From NCBI RefSeq assembly GCF_023913755.1, contig NZ_JAMXBJ010000040.1, positions 49,451-113,450 on the forward strand: a DNA stretch of 64,000 nt, read 5' to 3'. Source of the stretch: Pseudarthrobacter cellobiosi (lineage in GTDB: Bacteria > Actinomycetota > Actinomycetes > Actinomycetales > Micrococcaceae). This document shows, in pieces, positions 17,428 to 25,144 of this stretch (its first letter is position 1; the number at the start of each line of letters is the position of its first letter). Under the pieces are notes generated by a model. That model did no database searches. It saw only the letters and a program-made list of their open reading frames with translations, and had not been told where the DNA came from. A program made the translations under genes and the position numbers.

Positions 17428-18780
17428 ATGCCCCTCTCTGACAAGGATTCCGCCATTTCCACGGACGCATTCTTCGCCACGCTCACCCGGATCCGCAACG
17501 TCATCCTGCCTGCGGCCGCACGGTCCTGGCTGAACACGCCGCGTGGACTTCTCACCGGCTTCATCCTGGTGCACCTGGGTTTCCTGATCTTCGCGGCGCT
17601 GCTGTCCCTGCGGGGCGAAGCTTTCAGCGACACGTTCATTTACCGCGACTGGGCCCGGGCGGGTTTCGACGAAGCGAACCTCAGCGGAGGCCCCAGCCCG
17701 TGGGTTTACCCCATCCTCGCGCTGATCCCCATGGCGCTAGCAGGGCTGGCTGGTCCCGGACCGTTCTTCTTCCTGTGGGTGCTGATGACCACCATCCTCA
17801 ACGGCTGGGGCCTGGCCAAGCTCACGGAGCGCGGCCGCAACCTGAACGCGATCCCCGCGGGCTGGTGGTGGCTGGTGTTCACCCTGCTCATGGGCTGGCT
17901 GGGCTTCGCTCGCGTGGACGGCCTCACCGCACCGATCGTCCTGGTGGCCCTGGCCTACGGCGTGGGCCAGCCGTTTATCGCCTCGGTCCTGCTTGCCGCA
18001 GCCACCTGGGTGAAGGTCTGGCCGGCCGCAGTGATGCTGGCCCTCTTCGCCGTCGTCAAGAACCGCCTGCTGGTGGTGCTGGCAGGCGTGGCAACCTCAG
18101 CGGTGGTGGTGGCTCTGGCCGCCGTCGTGGGCAGTGTTCCCAAACTGCTGAACTTCCTGACGCAGCAGGGCGACAGGGGCATGCAGCTCGAGGCAACGTT
18201 CACCACTCCGTGGCTGTGGCTGTCCGTGCTGAACATCGGCGATTCCCGGATGTACATGAACACCGATATCAACTCGATGCAGGTGGACGGCCCCGGAACG
18301 GCAGTGATGTCCGTGCTGATGCAGCCGCTCCTCATCCTTGCCGCCCTGCTCGTGGCCGGACTGACCTTCTGGGCGCTGCACAACGGCAAGCTCAACGGCA
18401 ACGGCAAGGCCGACGGCGCGGTGGACCGCACCGAGCTGCTGCTGGCCGGAGCCCTCACCCTGGCCACCGCCTTTGTGGTGTTCAACAAGGTGGGCTCACC
18501 CCAGTTCATGGTGTGGCTGGCCCCCGCCGTAGCGGTGGGGCTGGCGCACAGCTGGCGTGAATGGCGGGTCCCCGCGGCCATGCTCATCGCCATCGCGGTG
18601 GCAACGTTCTTCATCTACCCGCTGTTCTACGATGCCCTCAGCCACAACAACCCCCTCATGGCCGGCGTGCTGACCATCCGCAACGTCCTCCTGGTGGTCC
18701 TGTTCCTGTGGTCGGTCCGGCGCCTGTACTCGCTGGGCAAAAAGACTTCCGCGTCCGTCCCCGCGCTCAAGGAGTCCTAA
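17428..18780 (+). CDS. GT-C fold membrane glycosyltransferase-like protein (GT87/DUF2029 type), copy 1
   Basis: A 450-residue polytopic protein with about 9-11 hydrophobic segments. The luminal loop after the first segment has DTFIYRDWA (about 70-78), where GT-C enzymes carry catalytic acidic residues. The GT87-like signature TWVKVWPAAVML lies near 193-204. Such proteins use polyprenyl-phosphate sugars to build envelope glycans (mannans, arabinans) in actinobacteria. The next gene is a paralogue, and mptB lies convergently downstream. Gene start ATG 17428; a GC-rich spacer without a clear ribosome site precedes it. The sugar and acceptor are unknown. Confidence 0.78.
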   Translation: MPLSDKDSAISTDAFFATLTRIRNVILPAAARSWLNTPRGLLTGFILVHLGFLIFAALLSLRGEAFSDTFIYRDWARAGFDEANLSGGPSPWVYPILALIPMALAGLAGPGPFFFLWVLMTTILNGWGLAKLTERGRNLNAIPAGWWWLVFTLLMGWLGFARVDGLTAPIVLVALAYGVGQPFIASVLLAAATWVKVWPAAVMLALFAVVKNRLLVVLAGVATSAVVVALAAVVGSVPKLLNFLTQQGDRGMQLEATFTTPWLWLSVLNIGDSRMYMNTDINSMQVDGPGTAVMSVLMQPLLILAALLVAGLTFWALHNGKLNGNGKADGAVDRTELLLAGALTLATAFVVFNKVGSPQFMVWLAPAVAVGLAHSWREWRVPAAMLIAIAVATFFIYPLFYDALSHNNPLMAGVLTIRNVLLVVLFLWSVRRLYSLGKKTSASVPALKES

Positions 18781-18781
18781 G

Positions 18782-20062
18782 ATTTCCACGAAGTTCTTCG
18801 ACCGGCTGGTCAGCGTCCGCAGCACCGTCCTGCCCGCGCGCGTGGTGGACTGGTTCGCCCGTCCGTCCAGCGTCTGGTGGGGCTTCGCAGTCATCCACCT
18901 GTATTTCCTTGGCTGGATGGCGTCGTTCTTCCTCAACGGCGATACGTTCAGCGACACCGAGCAGTACCGCCAGTGGGCCATGGACGGCTACAATCCGGAC
19001 AGCCTGGACGGCAAGATCAGCCCCTGGGTATACCCAGTGCTGGCGCAGATCCCCATCTTCCTCGCGAACATTGCCGGACCCAGCCTGTACCTCCTGTGCT
19101 GGTTCCTGATCATCACAGCCCTCAACGCCGTCGGGCTTGCTTTCCTGACGCGCGGGCCGCGGAAGGTGAAGGGCATCGCCCCGGCCTGGTGGTGGCTGTT
19201 TTTCACGGTATTTATGGGCTATCTCAGCTTCGCCCGGGTGGAGGGAATCACCGCCCCCATCGTGCTGATTGCCCTGCTGTACGCGGCCGAACGCCCCGTG
19301 GTGGCGGGGATCCTGCTGAGCGTGGCCACCTGGCTCAAGGTGTGGCCGGCAGCGGTCCTCGTGCCCATCGTTATTGCCAGCCGGAAACGGATCCAGGTAC
19401 TGGCGTCCGGTGTCGCAGTCACCGCCGTCGTGGGCCTGGGCACGTACCTGTCCGGCGGGCTGCCGCACATCATGGACTTCCTGACCAACCAGGGCGAGCG
19501 TGGGATGCAGCTTGAAGCCACGTTCTCCACGCCGTGGGTGTGGCTCAGCGTCTTCAACATCGCCGGTTCCAAGATGGCGGACAACACGGCCATCAACTCC
19601 ACAGAGGTCTACGGCCCCGGCGCCAGCGTGGCCGCGTTGCTGATGCAGCCCCTGCTGATCCTCGCCGCCGTGGTGGCGGCAGTCCTGCTGGTCAGGGCCC
19701 TGAACCGCGGTGCCGAGCGGGAGGAACTCTTCCTCGAGGGTGCGCTGATGATGACCACGGCGTTCATCGTGTTCAACAAGGTGGGTTCGCCGCAGTTCAT
19801 TATCTGGCTGGCCCCCGTGATCATCGCGGGCCTGACGCACGACTGGGAGCGGTGGAAGGTTCCCGCGGCGCTGCTGATGGGAATCGCGGTGACCACCTTT
19901 GTGATCTATCCGCTGTTCTACACGCCGCTCATCCACGCCCACCCGGTCATGGCCGCCATCCTCACCACGCGCAACGTGCTGCTGGTGGTGCTGCTCTGGT
20001 GGTCGGTGAAGCGGACCGCCGAGCTCGGCCGGAAATCACAGGCGGTCACGCAGGCCGCCTGA
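18782..20062 (+). CDS. GT-C fold membrane glycosyltransferase-like protein, copy 2, probable ATT start
   Basis: A paralogue of the preceding gene, sharing the acidic loop (DTEQYRQWAMDGYN), SPWVYPVLAQIP, TWLKVWPAAVLV and NKVGSPQFIIWLAP. The first conventional start in frame is GTG 18842, but residues encoded from 18785 (STKFFDRLVSVRSTVLPARV) align with the N-terminus of copy 1 (STDAFFATLTRIRNVILPAA). An exact AAGGAG lies seven bases before ATT 18782, overlapping the end of copy 1. I therefore place the start at ATT, giving 426 residues. About ten membrane segments. If ATT is rejected, the gene is 18842-20062 with no ribosome site. Confidence 0.75.
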   Translation: MSTKFFDRLVSVRSTVLPARVVDWFARPSSVWWGFAVIHLYFLGWMASFFLNGDTFSDTEQYRQWAMDGYNPDSLDGKISPWVYPVLAQIPIFLANIAGPSLYLLCWFLIITALNAVGLAFLTRGPRKVKGIAPAWWWLFFTVFMGYLSFARVEGITAPIVLIALLYAAERPVVAGILLSVATWLKVWPAAVLVPIVIASRKRIQVLASGVAVTAVVGLGTYLSGGLPHIMDFLTNQGERGMQLEATFSTPWVWLSVFNIAGSKMADNTAINSTEVYGPGASVAALLMQPLLILAAVVAAVLLVRALNRGAEREELFLEGALMMTTAFIVFNKVGSPQFIIWLAPVIIAGLTHDWERWKVPAALLMGIAVTTFVIYPLFYTPLIHAHPVMAAILTTRNVLLVVLLWWSVKRTAELGRKSQAVTQAA

Positions 20063-20074
20063 CCCGGGCCGCCT

Positions 20075-20080
20075 TAGGGT
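20075..20080 (+). promoter_or_regulatory. Candidate leaderless -10 box before the small membrane protein
   Basis: TAGGGT followed by AGTGCC and ATG 20087, six bases apart. No Shine-Dalgarno is visible, so the gene may have its own leaderless transcript despite following copy 2 closely. Confidence 0.5.
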
Positions 20081-20086
20081 AGTGCC

Positions 20087-20389
20087 ATGACTTTGGGGGA
20101 AGAAAACACAAACAGGCCGGGGCTCCGCCGTTGGCTGCCGCTGCTGGCACCGATCCTTGCGGCAGCCGCGGTTGCCACCGGACTTGCTGCAGTCTTGGCG
20201 CCCCGGCAGGAGATCGGGTGGTTCGCCTACGCACCCCTGGCTAACCAGACCTTCACATCGGACACGATGGTCCTGATGGACAGCGGTGCTCGGACCGGTT
20301 ATTTACTCATTGCAGTGGCCCTGCTGACATTGGCGTTCTGGTTGGGTTACCGTTACCGCCTGGGTCTTCGGCGCAGGGCCGCGTCGTAG
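20087..20389 (+). CDS. Small two-pass membrane protein of unknown function
   Basis: A 100-residue protein with a charged N-terminus, a hydrophobic helix at about 18-41 (LPLLAPILAAAAVATGLAAVL), a roughly 25-residue external loop (FAYAPLANQTFTSDTMVLMD) and a second helix at about 70-88, ending in an Arg-rich tail (YRYRLGLRRRAAS). I do not recognise a family. It lies 24 bp after the GT-C pair and may be an accessory of it, though its own candidate promoter suggests some independence. Confidence 0.65.
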   Translation: MTLGEENTNRPGLRRWLPLLAPILAAAAVATGLAAVLAPRQEIGWFAYAPLANQTFTSDTMVLMDSGARTGYLLIAVALLTLAFWLGYRYRLGLRRRAAS

Positions 20390-20429
20390 AGTTCCGCTCG
20401 TTAGAGCTCTTTGGCGGAGCCGGCGCGCC

Positions 20430-22049
20430 TCAGCGGGCGGTGCGGCGCTGGTCCAGGACCCAGCGCCAACCCCGCCGGGCCCAGTCCGAGGGTTTGCCCT
20501 CGATCAGCAGCTTCCGCGTGTGGATGTCCAGGACCAGCAGGTAGAACGTGAACAGCAGCGCCGTCACGAACGCCAGCGAGGACGCATTAATCGGCAGCTC
20601 CACAAAGGACCAGACCGAGAGCTGGTCCTGCGCGCCGAACACCACAAAGAACGTCACGCCCACGTACAGGCACCGGATCTGCCAGTCGTTCCGGATGCCC
20701 GTCACCGCCAGGAACGGCAGGAACCAGAGGATGTACCAAGGCTGGATGATGGGCGAAAGCATCACGACGGCGGTGAACGCCAGAGCCAGCCGGCGCACTG
20801 CCCGCGAGTAATCGCCACGGAACATCAGCAGCAGCACGAGCCCGATAGCCGCCCACTTCATGCCAGTCCGCAGGAGGTCCGCGATGGTGCCGCCCGGCAA
20901 TCCCAGCACGTTGCCGAGGAACTCGACCTGCTGCCCCAGGAACCCTGACGGCGAATAGCCGGTGTAACCCGGCGTCGGGTCCATGATGGCCCACACCCAC
21001 CCCAACCCGAGGTTGTACGGGATCCCGCTGACGGCCAGCACCGCGAAACTGATTCCCGCCGTCGCGCCCCAAATGAGGAACTTCCGCGTCCACGAGGCGG
21101 CCGGCCCGGCCCACATAACCCCGATGAACGGGAGCAGCAGAACCGTGATGGGCTTGATCCCGATGGAGGCGGTGACCAGCAGGATTCCGGCCAGGTATCG
21201 CTTCGTCGCGGCGAAGTAGACACCGGCGACGGCGAGGCCCACCATGAGCGCGTCGTTGTGGGCGCTGGCCACGAAACTGATGAGGAACAGCGGGTTGGCC
21301 ACCGCGATCCAGAGTGCCCGCGCGCCGTTGATGCCGTGCAGTTCGGCCAGCTTGGGCACGTAAATGACGCAGAGCAGGACCCCGACGCCGGCGATCAGGC
21401 GGAACAGCAGCACGGACACGTCGGGCTGCGCCCCTGTCAGCTCCACCACGCCGCGGGCGAGCCACAGGAAGTAAGGCCCGTAGGGGGTCCGGTTCTCGGC
21501 CCACGCCGGGTCCGCGCCGAGGGCAAACCAGTTGTTGAGGGTGGAAATGCCCACGGCGTAGGGGTTCTGGCCTTCCATGACCAGGCGGCCCTGTCCCGTG
21601 TAGGCGTAGACATCGCGGGAGAAGATGGGGACGGCCAGCAGGAGCGGCAGGGACCAGGCGGAGATGGCTATGACCACCGACCGCAGCGAGTGTTCGCCCC
21701 AGTCGTCCAGCCGCTGGCCCAGCCGGAGCCAGGACCGCATCAGGAGCATCGCCCCCACCGTCAGGAGCACGGTGGACAGCGTCACGCCCCAGCCCTCGGT
21801 CCGCAGGGCGATGACCACCGGCTGGCGGATCATGGGTGAGCCGTTGGCGATCCAGCCCGTTCCGATCGAGCCCACAAACATCATGAGGGCGCCGAGGAAG
21901 CCCTGCCAGGTGGCGATGTACACCCGGCGCTTGGTGGGGGGAGCTACGGCGGGGGCGGAAGATTTCGGGAGCTCCGCGCCGGCCGCTGTCTTTTTCGACG
22001 GACCGGGAACGCTCTCCGAAGTGCTGATGTGTGAACCGCCTGCCGTCAT
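20430..22049 (-). CDS. mptB: Polyprenol-phosphomannose-dependent alpha-1,6-mannosyltransferase, MptB type
   Basis: A 539-residue GT-C membrane enzyme with about 12 hydrophobic segments after a roughly 45-residue Ser/Pro/Ala-rich cytoplasmic N-terminus. Features of the MptA/MptB group: SRDVYAYTGQGRL (about 145-157, the acidic loop), NPYAVG, ENRTPYGPYFLW (about 185-196), ASAHNDALMVGL and PIIQPWYILWFLPF. The family extends the alpha-1,6-mannan backbone of lipomannan or mannan using polyprenyl-phosphate mannose. It is convergent with the small membrane protein and GT-C genes, so the region looks like a cell-envelope glycan locus. Confidence 0.88.
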   Translation of the reverse strand: MTAGGSHISTSESVPGPSKKTAAGAELPKSSAPAVAPPTKRRVYIATWQGFLGALMMFVGSIGTGWIANGSPMIRQPVVIALRTEGWGVTLSTVLLTVGAMLLMRSWLRLGQRLDDWGEHSLRSVVIAISAWSLPLLLAVPIFSRDVYAYTGQGRLVMEGQNPYAVGISTLNNWFALGADPAWAENRTPYGPYFLWLARGVVELTGAQPDVSVLLFRLIAGVGVLLCVIYVPKLAELHGINGARALWIAVANPLFLISFVASAHNDALMVGLAVAGVYFAATKRYLAGILLVTASIGIKPITVLLLPFIGVMWAGPAASWTRKFLIWGATAGISFAVLAVSGIPYNLGLGWVWAIMDPTPGYTGYSPSGFLGQQVEFLGNVLGLPGGTIADLLRTGMKWAAIGLVLLLMFRGDYSRAVRRLALAFTAVVMLSPIIQPWYILWFLPFLAVTGIRNDWQIRCLYVGVTFFVVFGAQDQLSVWSFVELPINASSLAFVTALLFTFYLLVLDIHTRKLLIEGKPSDWARRGWRWVLDQRRTAR

Positions 22050-22217
22050 GTCTTGTGTGGTCCCCTACTTACGTTACGGCGCTGGCTGGACTAGCTATAG
22101 GCCGGTCTACAACCCAGTCATTTTAGCAGTTGGCCCGCGGCCTGCCCCAGACTTGTAGGGGCGGACGTGCCCCCTATTTCGCAATGAGGCGTGGCGCCGC
22201 CCCATCCCCGCCTATGA
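22050..22217. other. Divergent intergenic gap between mptB and the SulP remnant
   Basis: A 168-bp gap. It must hold the mptB promoter, but I could not settle on a -10 box. No hairpin or repeat of note was found. Confidence 0.3.
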
Positions 22218-23169
22218 ATGAAGCCGCCACTGCCGGCTTCACCTGCACGATTGGACCCAGCCGTGGCCGTACGAAGCGTCCCAGATGCCCGGACCAGCAC
22301 GCCTCAGCAGCTCCAATCAGTCCGTGCCACGCTTCGCTCGCCGCGGCGGCTGAAGACCGAGGCGCTGGCAGGCCTGGTGGTGGCGCTGGCGCTGATCCCG
22401 GAGGCGATCGGCTTCTCGGTGATCGCGGGCGTGGATCCGCGGATCGGCCTGTTTGCCTCGTTCACCATGGCTGTCACCATCTCCTTTGTGGGCGGCCGGC
22501 CCGCCATGATTTCCGCCGCTACCGGCGCCGTCGCCCTGGTCATCGCCCCGCTGATGCGCAGCCACGGCCTGGACCACCTGATCGCGGCGGTGATCCTGGC
22601 CGGCGTTTTCCAGATCCTGCTGGATGTGCCCACCGTCCAGGACAAGGGCCAGCTGCCCGAGAGCCTGCCTTCGGCGTTTGTCCCCAACGTCCCGCTGACG
22701 TGGGAGATATTCCAGGTCCTCGCACCGTTCTCGGTGTCTGTGGCGTTGGTGGGGCTGCTCGAATCGCTGATGACCGCCAAGCTCGTGGACGACATCACGG
22801 ACACCCGCTCCAACAAGACCCGCGAGTCCTGGGGCCAGGGCGTGGCGAACATCGTCACCGGCTTCTTCGGCGGCATGGGCGGCTGCGCCGTGATCGGCCA
22901 GACCATGATCAACGTCAAGGGATCCGGGGCCCGGAGCCGGGTATCCACATTCCTGGCCGGCGTCTTCCTGCTGGTTCTGGTGGTGGTGCTCGGCGACGTT
23001 GTTGGCCTGATTCCGATGGCCGCGCTGGTGGCCGTGATGATCTTCGTTCCGCCATCACCTTCGACTGGCACTCCATCGCTCCGCGGAGCACGGGCGAAAA
23101 GTGGAGCTGATCGGGCTGAATGCCGCCAGCGTGGCTGTGCGGGAACGGCTGGCGGGAAAGCTCAACTGA
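22218..23169 (+). pseudogene. SulP family anion transporter, decayed by two deletions and a frameshift
   Basis: The N-terminal half is clearly a SulP/SLC26 transporter (AGLVVALALIPEAIGFSVIAGVDPRIGL split over two segments, then LLESLMTAKLVDDITDTRSNK). After FQILL (about 22618) the sequence jumps straight to DVPTVQD, dropping roughly 70-80 residues of membrane core. At about 23046 one base is missing: MIFV should continue SAITFDWHSI, which is in the next frame. Soon after, most of the C-terminal membrane and STAS region is lost, and only the tail HGRKVELIGLNAASVAVRER remains (23089-23169) in the third frame. Three frames are therefore needed for one relic. Any product would be non-functional. 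Confidence 0.88.
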
Positions 23170-23173
23170 CGGG

Positions 23174-24325
23174 CTAGCCTCGCGGGTCGCTGTGGACGGC
23201 GCGGTTCCGTCCCAGCGACTTGGCCGCATAGAGGGCCCGGTCAGCGGCTGCGATGAGGTCTTCCACATCGGACGTCGCGGCGTCGTACAATGCCACACCG
23301 TAACTGACGGTGGGCATCTCCAGCCCGTCGACGGTGGGCACTTGGGCGAGCCGCCTGCTGACCTCCTCGGCGATTTCCTCCGCGCGCCCGGCGGAGGCGC
23401 CCGGGATGAGGAGGATGAACTCTTCCCCGCCGTACCTGCCCACGAGGTCCGTGGATCTCACCACGTCCCGGCACGCGTCGGCGAAGGCCTGGAGCGCAAG
23501 GTCGCCGGCAGCGTGTCCGTGGGTGTCGTTGACTGCCTTGAAATGGTCCAGGTCAGCGAGGATCAGGGCACCCGTTCCCCGGGCGACGGTCCTGTCCTTC
23601 AACAGCGCCGCGGCCAGGTCCCGGAAGGCTTTGCGGTTGAGCAGCCCCGTCATATCGTCCCGGGTGGCCACCATGTGCAGAGCCCGGGTCTGCTGTTCGG
23701 TGCTCAATGCGGCCATGCTGAAGGACACCACCACCAGCAGCACCATGGTCACCAACGTGGTCACTGCGGACCCGAAGAACGTGACGAACGTGGGACCGTT
23801 CGGGCCCTCCAGGAGGAAGAGGACAAGCCGGCCGAAATAGAACGCGGACAACCCGGCCGCCGCGGCAGCCATGGGGACCCGCACGCGCGAATATCCGGGG
23901 TCCAGCCGCCAGAGTTCCCGGGAGGCGAGCCCCACCGTCAGGCACATTGCGGCGAGGAAGACTGCACCGCCGGACCAGGTGTTGGTGCCGGGATTGTCGA
24001 CGGCGGAGGCAACCAGGGTGACCAGCGGTACCCCGGTGAACGCCCACCGCAGCGGCGGCACCTCCCGGAGCGACCGGGCACCGGCCCAGACGGCTGCGCC
24101 GCCGAGGACCAGCAGGACATTGCCCAGCATATTGGCCCACCATTGGTGGGCGGTTCCGTTGAGCAGGAAGGCGGCGGATCCGGAAAGGAAGAACACCAAT
24201 GCGAGGCACCACCAGCCGCCGTACGGCGAGCGCGTGTAGCGGTAGTCCAAGAAGTAGAACAGCAGCACCAGGACCAAAGCCATCACGCCGAAGGCAATCC
24301 TCAGCGTAGAAGTGTCCAGGACCAT
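23174..24325 (-). CDS. Membrane-anchored diguanylate cyclase (GGDEF)
   Basis: A 383-residue protein with about six to seven N-terminal membrane helices (residues 5-200) and a C-terminal GGDEF domain (about 215-375). The active site is RYGGEEF (about 297-303), with LADLDHFKAVNDTHGHAAGD before it and the closing AADRALYAAKSLGRNR. It should make c-di-GMP from two GTP at the membrane. No RxxD inhibitory site is evident five residues before GGEEF, where TDLVG is found. Start ATG 24325 with GGGGGGAA upstream; the frame runs to 24436 without support. Confidence 0.9.
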   Translation of the reverse strand: MVLDTSTLRIAFGVMALVLVLLFYFLDYRYTRSPYGGWWCLALVFFLSGSAAFLLNGTAHQWWANMLGNVLLVLGGAAVWAGARSLREVPPLRWAFTGVPLVTLVASAVDNPGTNTWSGGAVFLAAMCLTVGLASRELWRLDPGYSRVRVPMAAAAAGLSAFYFGRLVLFLLEGPNGPTFVTFFGSAVTTLVTMVLLVVVSFSMAALSTEQQTRALHMVATRDDMTGLLNRKAFRDLAAALLKDRTVARGTGALILADLDHFKAVNDTHGHAAGDLALQAFADACRDVVRSTDLVGRYGGEEFILLIPGASAGRAEEIAEEVSRRLAQVPTVDGLEMPTVSYGVALYDAATSDVEDLIAAADRALYAAKSLGRNRAVHSDPRG

Positions 24326-24490
24326 GTCCGACGTTCCCCCCGACTGCCGAGTGATGCAGACCTCAGTATCGCACCGCCATCGGACATTTTCGCCCTGCAA
24401 CCGAAACTGCGACACCCCTGGATTTTTTGTCCACATAATCCGCGCCGAAAGCCATTTAGCGGCCGATATCTTCCCAAAAACTCAGGGAGG
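24326..24490. other. Intergenic gap upstream of the diguanylate cyclase
   Basis: A 165-bp gap between the end of the response-regulator gene and the start of the cyclase gene, both on the minus strand. It is more AT-rich than the surroundings (around 24361-24485), as expected for a promoter, but no firm box was assigned. Confidence 0.3.
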
Positions 24491-25144
24491 TTACTGGCCT
24501 GGCGTGCGGATGATCCGTCGTTGCGTGGCCAGGGCGATGGCCGAGGTCCGGTTGTCCACGCCGAGCTTGCCGTAGATGTGCACCAGGTGGGTCTTGACGG
24601 TGGCCTCGGAAATGAAGAGCCGCCGGGCGATGGCGCGGTTGGTCAGGCCGGTGGCCAGCAGTTCAAGCAACTGGACCTCGCGGGTTGTGAGGGCGGTTTC
24701 CGGGCTGCTGATCCGCGACATCAGCAGGGCCGCGACCTTGGGCGCCAGCGCCGTCTGGCCCGCCGCCGCCGACAACACGGCCTGGCGGATCTGTTCCGGC
24801 GGGGCGTCCTTGAGCATGTAGCCGCTGGCGCCTGCCTCCACGGCGGCCAAGATGTCCGCCTCAGTGTCGTAAGTGGTCAGGATCAGGACCGGCGGCGGGG
24901 AGTCCAGCTGCCGGATCGCTGCGGTGGCGGTGACGCCATCCATCCCGGCGCCCATCTGCAGGTCCATCAGGACCACGTCCACGCGGTCCCCCAGGGTCCG
25001 CAGCCGCGCCAGTTCGCGCAACGCCGCGTCCCCGTCGGCGGCCTCGGCAGCGACGCTGAAGTCCTCAAATTCGGTGAGCATGGCGCGCAGTCCCGCGCGG
25101 ACCACGGGGTGGTCATCCACCAGGAGAATACGGAGCTTGCCCAT
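24491..25144 (-). CDS. NarL/FixJ-type response regulator
   Basis: A 217-residue regulator: receiver domain (about 1-120) with acidic pair DD at residues 10-11, phospho-acceptor Asp in VVLMDLQM (about 60), Thr in LILTTYD and Lys in YMLKDAP. The C-terminal LuxR-type HTH (about 150-210) has LTTREVQLLELLATGLTNRA and ATVKTHLVHIYGKL. It overlaps its sensor kinase gene by one base (TGATG). The divergent ABC exporter at 26731 is the probable target, with a palindrome at 26600-26615. Confidence 0.93.
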   Translation of the reverse strand: MGKLRILLVDDHPVVRAGLRAMLTEFEDFSVAAEAADGDAALRELARLRTLGDRVDVVLMDLQMGAGMDGVTATAAIRQLDSPPPVLILTTYDTEADILAAVEAGASGYMLKDAPPEQIRQAVLSAAAGQTALAPKVAALLMSRISSPETALTTREVQLLELLATGLTNRAIARRLFISEATVKTHLVHIYGKLGVDNRTSAIALATQRRIIRTPGQ

